64,000 bases of DNA from Murimonas intestini (GTDB lineage: Bacteria > Bacillota > Clostridia > Lachnospirales > Lachnospiraceae). The notes below the pieces were generated by a model. That model did no database searches and was not told the DNA's origin. It worked only from the letters and a program-made list of their open reading frames with translations. The position numbers were made by a program, and so were the translations under genes. Shown here piece by piece: positions 52,694 to 61,562 of this stretch (positions are counted from its first letter, which is position 1; every line of letters starts with the position of its first letter). The stretch spans positions 62,001 to 126,000 of the forward strand of contig NZ_JANKBI010000012.1 in the NCBI RefSeq assembly GCF_024622195.1. Direction: 5' to 3'.

Positions 52694-53554
52694 ATGGATA
52701 AAGAAACAAAGACAAAAATACATTTGTTTTTCAGGAGGCTGTTTAAAAGAAAATTGGTAATGCTGGCTGCAATACTGGTCCTGTTCTTTATACTGACTGC
52801 CATATTTGCTCCGCTGCTGACACCGTATGAACCTAATAAGCAGGATCTGACAGCAATTCTTCAGAAACCGTCAGCCTCCCACTGGCTGGGCACTGATGAG
52901 GCAGGACGGGATGTACTGACAAGAATATTCTACGGGGCCAGAACCTCACTGATCATAGGCGTTGTATCGGTACTGATCTCAGCTGTGGCCGGAGTTACTT
53001 TGGGCTTAGTATCAGCTTATTATGGAGGGCTGCTCAATACTGTCATATCCAGGTTCATAGATGTACTTATGTCACTTCCTTCACTGATGCTGGCATTGGC
53101 ACTGGGACTTGTTTTCGGGCACAGTATCGGAAGCCTGATGATAATCCTGGGTATTTCCACGATTCCAACTTATACCAGAATGATGAGCGCCCAGGTTTTG
53201 TCAGTGAAGAATCAGGATTACATAACAGCAGAGCGCGTTGCCGGGGCCAGGAACAGCAGGATTTTGATCTCACACATACTGCCGAACTGTTTCTCACCTA
53301 TTCTGGTACTGCTGACTTCCAATATTGGTATGACGATCCTGGCAGAATCATCTCTGAGTTTTTTAGGAATGGGAATTAATCCGCCGACGGCTTCCTGGGG
53401 AGCAATGGTCAGTGCCGGTTGTTCGAAGCTGCTTTTAAATCCTGTATATGGAATAGCCCCGGGAATATGTGTATGCCTGCTGGTCTATGGCTTTAATGTA
53501 CTTGGGGACGGACTGCGGGATGTGCTTGACCCGAGACTGCGCGGGAGCTTATAG
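52694..53554 (+). CDS. ABC transporter permease, DppC type
   Basis: I start at the ATG 52694 after AAGGAG and GGG; the open frame begins earlier inside the previous gene. 286 residues with six membrane segments, LGTDEAGRDVLTRIFYGARTSL and an EAA-like loop ITAERVAGARNSRILISHILPN, and the closing GDGLRDVLDPRLRG. All are DppC hallmarks. The ATPase gene starts nine bases downstream. Confidence 0.94.
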   Translation: MDKETKTKIHLFFRRLFKRKLVMLAAILVLFFILTAIFAPLLTPYEPNKQDLTAILQKPSASHWLGTDEAGRDVLTRIFYGARTSLIIGVVSVLISAVAGVTLGLVSAYYGGLLNTVISRFIDVLMSLPSLMLALALGLVFGHSIGSLMIILGISTIPTYTRMMSAQVLSVKNQDYITAERVAGARNSRILISHILPNCFSPILVLLTSNIGMTILAESSLSFLGMGINPPTASWGAMVSAGCSKLLLNPVYGIAPGICVCLLVYGFNVLGDGLRDVLDPRLRGSL

Positions 53555-53563
53555 GAGGGGAAT

Positions 53564-55567
53564 ATGGAACACTTTTTAGAAGTAAAGAATCTGCGGGTTT
53601 CTTTTACGGGCGATATACAAAAATCCATTGCGGTAGATGATGTCTCCTACTATGCAGAGCCGGGGGAGGTAGTTTGTTTTGTTGGAGAAAGCGGCTCGGG
53701 GAAATCTGTGACCCAGCTGGCGGCGCTGCAGCTGCTGCCTGTCCCTCCGGCAGTGATTGAGGGCGGTGAGGTATGGCTGGAAGGGGTAAACATCATGCAG
53801 TATAAGGCTGACAGCCCACAGATGCGCGCTGTGAGAGGCGGGGAGGTTGGAATGATATTTCAGGAGCCAATGACCTCTTTAAACCCGGTCAAGACAATAG
53901 GGGTGCAGATTATGGAATCTGTCATCCTACATTTAAAATGCAGCAGGGAAAAGGCAAGGGAGCGGGCATTGGAGCTGCTGGGCCAGGTAGGGATCCCGGA
54001 TGCCGCAGCAAGGCTGAATGACTTTCCATACCAGTTTTCAGGCGGGATGCGCCAGAGGATCATGATTGCCATTGCTCTGGCGGCAAGCCCAAAAGTCATA
54101 GTGGCAGATGAGCCTACGACAGCCCTGGATGTGACTACTCAGGCACAGATACTGGACCTGCTTACCTCGCTGGCGGCTAAGAATAATACGGCATTGATCC
54201 TGATCACTCATAATCTGGGGATAGTGGCTAGATATGCCCAGCGTATATATGTGATGTATGCAGGAAAAATTGTAGAGGAGGGGCCGGCAGAAAAGATTTT
54301 TGGACATACTGCCCATCCTTATACAAAGGGACTTCTGCAGGCTGTCCCCCGGCTGGATGACCAAAACCGGCGCCTGGTTCCCATAGACGGGATAGGGCCA
54401 AGCCCGGGAAAACGTCTTACTGGCTGCCAGTTCAGAAACAGATGCAGGTATTCAAGTGAAAAGTGCTGTGAAGAGCAGGCGCTCAGGGAGATCGGAGGGG
54501 GCCAGCGTTCAGCTTGTATCTGGTCCTATGAGGAGTTAAAAGAGCAGGAAAAGGAAGGCGCAGAGGACGAAAGAAAAGAGACGGAGGAGTTCGGGGAAAA
54601 TGTATTAGAAGTAAAAGATCTGCGTGTAACTTATCCTCTGCGGAAAGGTATCTTAAACCGAAAGGCCGGGGAACTGACAATTATAGACGGTATCTCCTTT
54701 AGTATACGCAAGGGAGAGACACTGGGCCTTGTAGGAGAATCCGGATGCGGAAAGACTACAACAGCCAAGGCCATACTGAAACTTCTGGAAGGGACTTCAG
54801 GACGTGTACTGCTTAATGGGCGGGATATCCTGCCGCTGCGGGAAAAGGAGTTCCGCAGCCAGAGGAAGAATATCCAGATGATCTTTCAGGATCCATTCAG
54901 TTCTCTGGATCCCAGAAAACCTGTGGAAGAATTAGTGGGAGAACCCTTGCTGATACATAAACTTGTTAAAGACCGTGCGGAATATGACAGGAGGGTAGAT
55001 GAGCTGTTTTGTCTGGTGGGTTTGGAGCCGTCTATGAAAAACCGCGTTGCCCATGAATTTTCGGGCGGACAGCGGCAGAGGGTGGGGATTGCAAGAGCTT
55101 TGGCAGCAGCTCCCGACATTATTATCTGTGATGAGCCGGTTTCCGCATTGGATGTGTCCATTCAGGCGCAGATCATAAATTTGCTGGAGGATCTTCAGCA
55201 GAGGCTGAAATTAACTTTTTTATTTATAGCCCATGACCTGTCTGTCGTAAAGCATATCAGCCACAGGGTAGCTGTGATGTATCTTGGCAATATAGTGGAG
55301 ATTTCAGACAGTGAAGAATTGTATGCAAAAGCCAGGCATCCGTATACAAAAGCCCTGCTGAATGCAGTGCCCATACCGGATCCGGCCATTGAACAGGAGA
55401 GAGAACGCAGGATGCTGCCGGGAGAAGTGCCAAGCGTAATGAAAAGGCCGGCAGGCTGCTGCTTTTGTGACAGATGTGAACTCTCAGATGAACGGTGCAG
55501 AAAAGAAAAACCAGAGCTTGTCTGGGATGGAAAAAAGCATGGAACGGCATGTTTTCAAATAACCTAG
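53564..55567 (+). CDS. Fused DppD-DppF ABC ATPase
   Basis: 667 residues containing two complete oligopeptide-type ATPases in one chain. First half: Walker A GESGSGKSV, signature FSGGMRQR, Walker B VIVADEPTTALD. Second half, from about residue 350: GESGCGKTT, FSGGQRQR, IIICDEPVSALD. Each half ends in the Opp/Dpp cysteine domain (GCQFRNRC... and GCCFCDRC...), a likely Fe-S site. An acidic linker (about residues 326-345) joins them. Most organisms encode these as two genes. The fusion fixes the stoichiometry of the heterodimer. Confidence 0.93.
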   Translation: MEHFLEVKNLRVSFTGDIQKSIAVDDVSYYAEPGEVVCFVGESGSGKSVTQLAALQLLPVPPAVIEGGEVWLEGVNIMQYKADSPQMRAVRGGEVGMIFQEPMTSLNPVKTIGVQIMESVILHLKCSREKARERALELLGQVGIPDAAARLNDFPYQFSGGMRQRIMIAIALAASPKVIVADEPTTALDVTTQAQILDLLTSLAAKNNTALILITHNLGIVARYAQRIYVMYAGKIVEEGPAEKIFGHTAHPYTKGLLQAVPRLDDQNRRLVPIDGIGPSPGKRLTGCQFRNRCRYSSEKCCEEQALREIGGGQRSACIWSYEELKEQEKEGAEDERKETEEFGENVLEVKDLRVTYPLRKGILNRKAGELTIIDGISFSIRKGETLGLVGESGCGKTTTAKAILKLLEGTSGRVLLNGRDILPLREKEFRSQRKNIQMIFQDPFSSLDPRKPVEELVGEPLLIHKLVKDRAEYDRRVDELFCLVGLEPSMKNRVAHEFSGGQRQRVGIARALAAAPDIIICDEPVSALDVSIQAQIINLLEDLQQRLKLTFLFIAHDLSVVKHISHRVAVMYLGNIVEISDSEELYAKARHPYTKALLNAVPIPDPAIEQERERRMLPGEVPSVMKRPAGCCFCDRCELSDERCRKEKPELVWDGKKHGTACFQIT

Positions 55568-55583
55568 AGGGGGATTTTATGAA

Positions 55584-56741
55584 ATGGAAAACAAAAATGA
55601 ATTTGTATTGCTGGCTCTTGGCGATATTATCCTGGGAGAGGATTCCCCTAAATTTATGGAGGGGGTAAGGCCTGCATTAAAGGAGGCAGACATCCGGATC
55701 GGGCAGCTGGAAGTACCCTACACCACACGGTGTGAAGTGATGGAGGGACTGTACAGGGAGCCCTGGCGGCTGGAGCCGCTGGCAGACTGCATGGATATAT
55801 TGACTTTGGCGGGCAATCACCTGTACGACGCCAAAGAGGAGGGGATTGAAGATACGCTCGGATGGCTGGATGCTAATGGGCTGCTACATGCCGGCGCTGG
55901 TAATAATCTGCAGGAAGCCAGGAAGCCTGCCCTTATTGAAAAAAACGGATGCAGGATAGGAGTGCTGAATTATAACTGCACAGGGCCTAAAGTGACATAT
56001 GCCGGGGAGGACAAGGCGGGATGCGCTTACGTAAAGATTATTACAAAATATGAGCTGGGAGATGTGGCCAATCCGGGCGGGCCTCCGGAAAAGATATATA
56101 CATTTCCTGACCTGGAATCCCTGGAATGGATGAAAGCTGATGTCAGTGGGCTAAAAAAGGAATGTGATCTGGTTATTGTATACTTTCATAAGGGTATTGT
56201 ACACAAACCGGTGCAGCTGGCTGACTACGAGGCAGTTGTATCTCATGCGGCAATAGATGCGGGCGCTGACCTGATCTTAAGTTCACATGCCCACATTCTG
56301 CACGGGATAGAATTTTACAAAGGTAAAGCAATATTCCACGGTCTGGGTAATGGAGTTGCCTGGGTGCCGTCCCTGGGGCCGGACTATGAATTTGGGAAAG
56401 CTGCAAAAAAGAATGATGTTTTTGATCCGAAAGGATGGGCAGAAAAAAGGATAGAACGTTTTGGATTTGTACCGGACCCGGATTATCCCACTTATCCATT
56501 TCATCCTGAAGCTGTAAATACGATTTTGGCAAAATGTATAATCAGGGATAAAAAAATAGCTGAGGTCAGATGTATGCCTGCAATTGTCGGCCGGGATGGT
56601 GTTACCAGAATTGTAAAAAAGGGCAGTGGGGCAGAAGATGTTTTTAGATATCTGGACGATATTACACAAAAGGCAGGGCTGAATGCGTCCTACAGATGGG
56701 ATGATAATGAAATAATAGCAGAGGAAAGGGAGGGATTTTAA
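55584..56741 (+). CDS. CapA-family (PgsA-like) metallophosphoesterase-fold protein
   Basis: 385 residues, no signal peptide. The family pattern is visible: LLALGDIILGE at the start, LEVPYT, LTLAGNHLYDAKEEGIEDTL with the Asn-His pair, VIVYFHKG and ILSSHAHILHGIEFYKGKAIFHGLGN. CapA proteins are usually linked to poly-gamma-glutamate capsule. This one is cytoplasmic and sits between a peptide-type transporter and a hydrolase, so a role in cleaving an imported amide, ester or phosphate is more likely. The stop overlaps the next start (TAATG). Confidence 0.82.
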   Translation: MENKNEFVLLALGDIILGEDSPKFMEGVRPALKEADIRIGQLEVPYTTRCEVMEGLYREPWRLEPLADCMDILTLAGNHLYDAKEEGIEDTLGWLDANGLLHAGAGNNLQEARKPALIEKNGCRIGVLNYNCTGPKVTYAGEDKAGCAYVKIITKYELGDVANPGGPPEKIYTFPDLESLEWMKADVSGLKKECDLVIVYFHKGIVHKPVQLADYEAVVSHAAIDAGADLILSSHAHILHGIEFYKGKAIFHGLGNGVAWVPSLGPDYEFGKAAKKNDVFDPKGWAEKRIERFGFVPDPDYPTYPFHPEAVNTILAKCIIRDKKIAEVRCMPAIVGRDGVTRIVKKGSGAEDVFRYLDDITQKAGLNASYRWDDNEIIAEEREGF

Positions 56742-57592
56742 TGCCATATGCAAATGTAAATGGGGTATCTTTGTACTATGATGAATTCGGGAGCGGTGAT
56801 AAGGTGGTGATCACGGCTTCCGGAGGGGATTTTAAGCATCCTGACAATAAAAAATGGCCATATTATCTGGCGGATTATGGATACCATCTCTATACGGTCA
56901 CCTTGAGAGGTCACTGGAAATCTACCCATGTGACAACAGATTATGGAATGGAATGGTATAACATCTGGGCAGACGATATCTACGAATTTGGAAAATATAT
57001 AGGAGCAGAAAAATATATTTATATGGGCCTGTCACACGGAAGCGGCGTGGGCTGGCATTTGGCAGACCGCCATCCTGAGGTGTTAAAAGGATTTGTGGCA
57101 ATTGTGTGCGGGCCGCATTACCTGAACGGGGATCTGAATGATAAACAGACATCTTTTGCCCGGGAGCGGACCATACAGGCCGCTGACGATCCAGAGCTGA
57201 AAGCGGAAATAGCCAGATCCTGGGAGCCGGACTGGAGCAAGATCCCGCCGGAGGATATAGAAGCGGAAAAGAAGAGATACGAGCAGCGGGTAGAAGAATG
57301 GATGGAAATGTCTCCTGAAGAAATGCGTATCCGTCCCAGGATTGCTTTTGCGTGGATTGATACAGAAGACGATCTGGCAGAGAAGCTAAAGACAATACAT
57401 GTGCCGATGCTGATGATAGCAGGTGTGCAGGATGAGATCGTATCTGTGAGGGCTATGCTACGTTCAGCCTGCTCGGTTCCGGATGCGAAGACGATCTTTT
57501 ATCAGTCGGGAGATCATGGAGTAGCCTATGACCCTGAATGGAAAGAGGATGTAAGGGATGAGATACTGTTGTTTTTAAGTAAGAAGGCATAA
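56741..57592 (+). CDS. Alpha/beta hydrolase
   Basis: 283 residues. Nucleophile Ser98 in MGLSHGSG (G-x-S-x-G), acid Asp in MIAGVQDEIV and the catalytic His in GDHGVAYDP complete the triad. A helical lid with many charged residues (about 130-200) covers the site. The substrate is unknown; esters, lactones or C-C bonds are all possible for this fold. Its place after the transporter suggests the first hydrolytic step on the imported compound, before CoA activation. Confidence 0.88.
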   Translation: MPYANVNGVSLYYDEFGSGDKVVITASGGDFKHPDNKKWPYYLADYGYHLYTVTLRGHWKSTHVTTDYGMEWYNIWADDIYEFGKYIGAEKYIYMGLSHGSGVGWHLADRHPEVLKGFVAIVCGPHYLNGDLNDKQTSFARERTIQAADDPELKAEIARSWEPDWSKIPPEDIEAEKKRYEQRVEEWMEMSPEEMRIRPRIAFAWIDTEDDLAEKLKTIHVPMLMIAGVQDEIVSVRAMLRSACSVPDAKTIFYQSGDHGVAYDPEWKEDVRDEILLFLSKKA

Positions 57593-57612
57593 AGGTTAAT
57601 AGCAAAAAGAGA

Positions 57613-58785
57613 ATGGGTGTGAGCAGTATGGGAATCAGGAAGTGTGCCCTGAGCAGCAGTGCATTTAGAAAATTGAAGGAATATTATGACAATAGAGAAG
57701 CGGCATCTGAAAAATGGAGGATGCAGGGCAGAAAAGTCGTGGGTGAACTGGGAGCAGATGTGCCTGATGAATATATTATAGCCGCCGGTATGCTGCCTGT
57801 CCGTATTTATGCAGCCCCAAAAGAATGCCTGCCAGAGGCGGAGCGTTTTTTGGAGTATGCTTTTGACCCCATGATGCGTGCTAAATTTGAAAAAATTGCA
57901 GACGGAACTTATGCACGGGAAATAGACGCCCTGGCTGTCTCCAACAGTACAGATGTAATTATACGCCTGTATCTGTATCTGAGGGAGCTGCACCGTGTGG
58001 AGCCTGAAAGGCCTCTGCCTGAAATGGCTTTTATTGACTGGCTGTTTACACGGAACAGGCTGCATCAGGAGAGAAATGAGTTTATAATGCAGAAGTTTAT
58101 GAAAACCATAGAGAAGTGGTCCGGGTCCCCTCTCAGTGAAAAGGCGGTGGAAACGGCAGCAAAGCTGTGTAACCGGGACAGGGAAGCGCTGCGCCGTATG
58201 GGGAGGCTGCGCCACGGTGGGGAGGTACATATCAGCGGAAGCGAAGCACTTGTGATCATTGGCAGTGCATTTTTTATGGAGAGAGAAGAACATCTGAAAC
58301 TGGTGGAAGAAGTTGTGAAGGAAGCAGAGGAATGGCCGTCACTGGATGGGATACGGGTGTTTTATACAGGCAGTGTCCAGGAAGATACAGAATTGTATGA
58401 TATGGTGGAGAATTGCGGCTGTGTTATTGTGGGAGAAGACCATGACTGGGGAGACCGCTTCTATGACAGGGACTTTATGACAGAATATGGGGCTGTGCGC
58501 GGGGCAGCTGACTGTTATATGATGCGTGAATTCAGCAGTAAGAAAGCATTTGTCAGCCAGAGAGTGGAGGCTATAAACAGGCAGGCCGACAGGACAGGCG
58601 CACAGGCTGTTTTTTTCTATAACAATATCTATGAAGAAGCTGCCAGCTGGGATTATCCGGAACAGAAAAAGAGCCTGGAGGCCAGGGGAATCAAGACAGC
58701 CTGCTTTGCGAAAATGCAATGGCCATGCGGGAAGAATGAAGAGTTGGAAGAGAGGATTCGGGAGGCGGCAGAAAAATGGAAGTAA
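57613..58785 (+). CDS. 2-hydroxyacyl-CoA dehydratase/benzoyl-CoA reductase-like subunit lacking usual cluster cysteines
   Basis: 390 residues from ATG 57613; an ATG at 57628 is possible. Recognisable family features: DVPDEYIIAAGMLPVRIY, IDALAVSNSTDVIIRLY, and a second Rossmann-like half with RVFYTGSVQEDTELYDMVEN and FYNNIYEEAASWDYPEQ. In catalytic relatives, a Cys occurs at CxxARS and another at the NSCD position. Here these read FDPMMR and NSTD, so two cluster ligands are missing. It may be a structural partner. The stop overlaps the next gene by ten bases. Confidence 0.78.
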   Translation: MGVSSMGIRKCALSSSAFRKLKEYYDNREAASEKWRMQGRKVVGELGADVPDEYIIAAGMLPVRIYAAPKECLPEAERFLEYAFDPMMRAKFEKIADGTYAREIDALAVSNSTDVIIRLYLYLRELHRVEPERPLPEMAFIDWLFTRNRLHQERNEFIMQKFMKTIEKWSGSPLSEKAVETAAKLCNRDREALRRMGRLRHGGEVHISGSEALVIIGSAFFMEREEHLKLVEEVVKEAEEWPSLDGIRVFYTGSVQEDTELYDMVENCGCVIVGEDHDWGDRFYDRDFMTEYGAVRGAADCYMMREFSSKKAFVSQRVEAINRQADRTGAQAVFFYNNIYEEAASWDYPEQKKSLEARGIKTACFAKMQWPCGKNEELEERIREAAEKWK

Positions 58786-60167
58786 ACGGGCAGGGGGCAA
58801 CAAAATCAAAGGCTGTAAAAAAACTGAAGGCAACTGCAGCTGCGGGGGCGTACCAAAAGGAATGGTTTTTTAAGCTGAAAAAAAGAGTGGAGGATGGTGA
58901 GCACTTTGCATATCTGAATGCAGATGTGCCTATGGAGGTTCTGCGCACCATGGATATACCTTTTGTAGTCAACCAGTGGTGGGCGGCAATCTGCGGGGCT
59001 AAGCGCATGACGCCTAAATATTATGGCCTTTTAAAGAAAGAAGGCTATCGGGATGACTTGTGCAGTTACTGTGCAACTGCTTTTGCTGAGAGCCTTGACC
59101 CGGATGACCATAAAACGGATCCTGAGGGAAAGCCCCTGGGGCCGTGGGGAGGCCTTCCCTCACCAACGCTGGCAATTACACGTCTTACATGTGACTGTCA
59201 GGGGAAAATATTTGAACTGTTTGCCAGGCGGCATGGAGCAGATTTTTATGCAATGGAAAATACCGTGCCGGACAAAACACCAGGCGGATGGTATGAAATG
59301 GCTGCTGATAATTGGGAGGAACTCTACGATAAAGACAGACTGGATATGGCTGTGGAGGAGCTTAAAGAACTGATCCGTTTTCTGGAGATGAAAACGGGGA
59401 AGATGTTTGATAAGAACCGGCTCATCGGGGTGATGAACCTCATTAATGAACAGGAGGGGTGGTACAGGAAGATCCGGGATCTGATAGCTGCCTCGCATCC
59501 TGTGCCGGTGACGGTAGTAGATACCATAAATGCGGTGATGCAGGCTCAGTGGCAGAGAGGGACAAGATGGGCGGCGGATCATGCCAGGGGCCTGTATGAA
59601 GAGATTAAGGAGCTGGCAGACAATAAGGAGGCCGCCGTACCTGGAGAAAGGTACCGCCTGATGTGGATAGGGCGTGGAATCTGGCATGATTTCAGCTTTT
59701 ACCAGCGGTTTGAAAAAAAGTATGGCGCAGTGTTTGTCTGGAGTATGTATCTGGCAATGGGGGCGGACGCATATATCCGCAACCATGTGGAGGAAGACCC
59801 TTTGCGCGCTCTGGCAGCCAGATATATCGGAATGGAGGACTTTCTCCATATGCCGCCCTGGAACAGCCAGTGGTATCTTCAGCAGGCACGTCAAAATGAT
59901 ATAGACGGTGTTGTATACATGGTACCGGAGAATTGTATGCAGGCTGTAGAAGGGAGCTACTTTATAAAAAAGACACTGGAGGACGCAGGTATACCGGTGC
60001 TGCTTTTTAAAGCCGACCCTGTAGATGCGAGAAAATGGGACGCGGGGTCTATGACATGTCTGGTTGAGGACTTTATTGAAAAGCGGGTCATAAAGGACGG
60101 GCCGGATACGTCCTGTTCTGAGACTCACGGCAATCTGGGAAAGGAGGGAGTGGAAAATGGCGTGTAA
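58776..60167 (+). CDS. 2-hydroxyacyl-CoA dehydratase/benzoyl-CoA reductase-like subunit with cysteine ligands
   Basis: 463 residues. After an N-terminal basic extension of about 30 residues, VPMEVLRTMDIPFVVNQW matches the family opening. Candidate cluster cysteines are in DDLCSYCATAF, LTCDCQGKIFEL and PENCMQAVEG, so this subunit probably holds the 4Fe-4S cluster. The family reduces or dehydrates acyl-CoA thioesters by ketyl-radical chemistry and needs an ATP-driven activator; none is encoded in the window. It overlaps the CaiB-type transferase by 11 bases. Confidence 0.8.
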   Translation: MEVNGQGATKSKAVKKLKATAAAGAYQKEWFFKLKKRVEDGEHFAYLNADVPMEVLRTMDIPFVVNQWWAAICGAKRMTPKYYGLLKKEGYRDDLCSYCATAFAESLDPDDHKTDPEGKPLGPWGGLPSPTLAITRLTCDCQGKIFELFARRHGADFYAMENTVPDKTPGGWYEMAADNWEELYDKDRLDMAVEELKELIRFLEMKTGKMFDKNRLIGVMNLINEQEGWYRKIRDLIAASHPVPVTVVDTINAVMQAQWQRGTRWAADHARGLYEEIKELADNKEAAVPGERYRLMWIGRGIWHDFSFYQRFEKKYGAVFVWSMYLAMGADAYIRNHVEEDPLRALAARYIGMEDFLHMPPWNSQWYLQQARQNDIDGVVYMVPENCMQAVEGSYFIKKTLEDAGIPVLLFKADPVDARKWDAGSMTCLVEDFIEKRVIKDGPDTSCSETHGNLGKEGVENGV

Positions 60168-61371
60168 AGGACCATTAAGCGGATACCGTATATTAGATAT
60201 GACACAATTTGAATCAGGGACTGTATGTACTGAGACACTGGCCTGGCTGGGAGCGGAAGTACTGAAAGTGGAGAGGCCGGGGAAGGGTGAGCAGGGACGT
60301 TATTCTGTAGAAGAGCCGGATGCGGATACATATGGCTTCCTTATCATGAATATGAACAAGAAGTCTGTTACATGCAATGCAAAGACGCCTGAAGGCCTTG
60401 CGCTCCTGAAGAAGCTGTTAATTAAATGTGATGTGATCATTGAAAATATGGGGCCGGGAAGCATGGACAGGCTGGGGCTCTCTTATGATGTATGCAGGGA
60501 AATAAATCCGGAAATTATCTATGCAAGCCTGAAAGGTTTCGCACAGGACGGGCCGTATGCAGATTATCCGGCGTTTGATCCCATCGCGACCCACACGGGA
60601 GGTCTTGTGGCTGCCACAGGCCTGCCTGATATGCCGGTTAAAGCAGGTATTTCTGTGGCAGATTCAGGAACCGGGATCATGATGGGATTAAGCATCATAG
60701 CTGCGCTTTTACAGAGAGAGCGTGAGGGCGGCGGCCAGAGGATAGACATTGCCATGCAGGACTTTATGATCGGATTGTCGCGCTCCAGCTGGGAACCTTA
60801 TTATAATACTGGCAGACCTCCCAGGCGGGTGGGAAATGGAATGCCGCTGGAAGATGTGGCCCCGTCAGATACTTATCCCTGCCGGCCTTTTGGAAGCAAT
60901 GATTATGTGCATATTTACTGCAGCCGGTCACCGGGAAGCAGCCATTGGACAAACCTGTGCCGGGCCATCGGAAGGGAAGATCTGCTGAAGGATCCAGATA
61001 TGGCCACACCTCAGAGCAGATACCGTCATAAAGAAAAATGTGATGAAGCCATAAAGGCATGGTGTGCGCTGCATACGAAGCAGGAGGCTATGGATATCCT
61101 GTGTAAAGCAGATGTTCCGGCGGGAGCCCTCCTTGATGCGTCGGATATCACAAATGATCCTCAGTATCAGGAAAGAGGGATGATAGTTGAAATCGACCAT
61201 CCCGTAAGAGGCAAGGTCAAGATTCCCGGATTTGCCCCGCGGATGAGCAGGAACCATATTGAATATGAGCCGTCGCCGGGGCTGGGGGAGAACAATCTGG
61301 AAGTGTACCAGGGGATTTTGGGACTTAGCTCAGGTGAAATAGAACAGCTGAAAAAAAAGAAGGTAATTTAG
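60157..61371 (+). CDS. CaiB/BaiF family (class III) CoA transferase
   Basis: 404 residues. LSGYRILDMTQFESGTVCTETLAWLGAEVLKVERPGKGEQGR is the classic class-III opening. The catalytic Asp169 in SVADSGTG falls at the same number as in formyl-CoA transferase. KGFAQDGPYADYPAFDPI and the glycine-rich RRVGNGMP loop are present. It moves CoA between carboxylic acids and so supplies the acyl-CoA for the dehydratase-like enzyme at 57613-60167. GGAAAGGAGGGAG lies before the ATG. It is the last gene of the LacI cluster. Confidence 0.94.
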   Translation: MACKGPLSGYRILDMTQFESGTVCTETLAWLGAEVLKVERPGKGEQGRYSVEEPDADTYGFLIMNMNKKSVTCNAKTPEGLALLKKLLIKCDVIIENMGPGSMDRLGLSYDVCREINPEIIYASLKGFAQDGPYADYPAFDPIATHTGGLVAATGLPDMPVKAGISVADSGTGIMMGLSIIAALLQREREGGGQRIDIAMQDFMIGLSRSSWEPYYNTGRPPRRVGNGMPLEDVAPSDTYPCRPFGSNDYVHIYCSRSPGSSHWTNLCRAIGREDLLKDPDMATPQSRYRHKEKCDEAIKAWCALHTKQEAMDILCKADVPAGALLDASDITNDPQYQERGMIVEIDHPVRGKVKIPGFAPRMSRNHIEYEPSPGLGENNLEVYQGILGLSSGEIEQLKKKKVI

Positions 61372-61393
61372 ATAACGGTTATAGATAATAGAT

Positions 61394-61440
61394 AAAGGCT
61401 ATTGTGAAGCAGGCGTATCTGCTGAAGCAATGGCCTTTTT
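61394..61440 (+). terminator. Rho-independent terminator of the LacI cluster
   Basis: AAAGGC-TATTG pairs with CAATG-GCCTTT around a second small hairpin (AAGCAG/CTGCTG), ending in Ts. Confidence 0.85.
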
Positions 61441-61469
61441 GTACTGCGGCAATACTAATAAAATATTAC

Positions 61470-61528
61470 TTGACCTGTCGTAGTAATTGTGCTATCTTTA
61501 TATTACTACGACAGACATAGTACGACAG
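61470..61528 (+). promoter_or_regulatory. Promoter overlapped by a palindromic PadR-type operator
   Basis: TTGACC (61470-61475), 17 bp, TATCTT (61493-61498) form the promoter. CTGTCGTAGTAAT (61475-61487) and ATTACTACGACAG (61502-61514) are perfect inverted repeats bracketing the -10, and a third half-site TACGACAG follows at 61521. The arrangement implies autorepression by the downstream PadR protein. Confidence 0.8.
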
Positions 61529-61562
61529 GCGTAGGAATAGAATGAAGACAGGAGGCGGCGGA

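Noticed and set aside
57613..61371. Bile-acid 7-dehydroxylation (bai) genes
   Set aside because: The only overlap is a CaiB/BaiF-family CoA transferase; the other bai genes are absent and the partners are 2-hydroxyacyl-CoA dehydratase-like.
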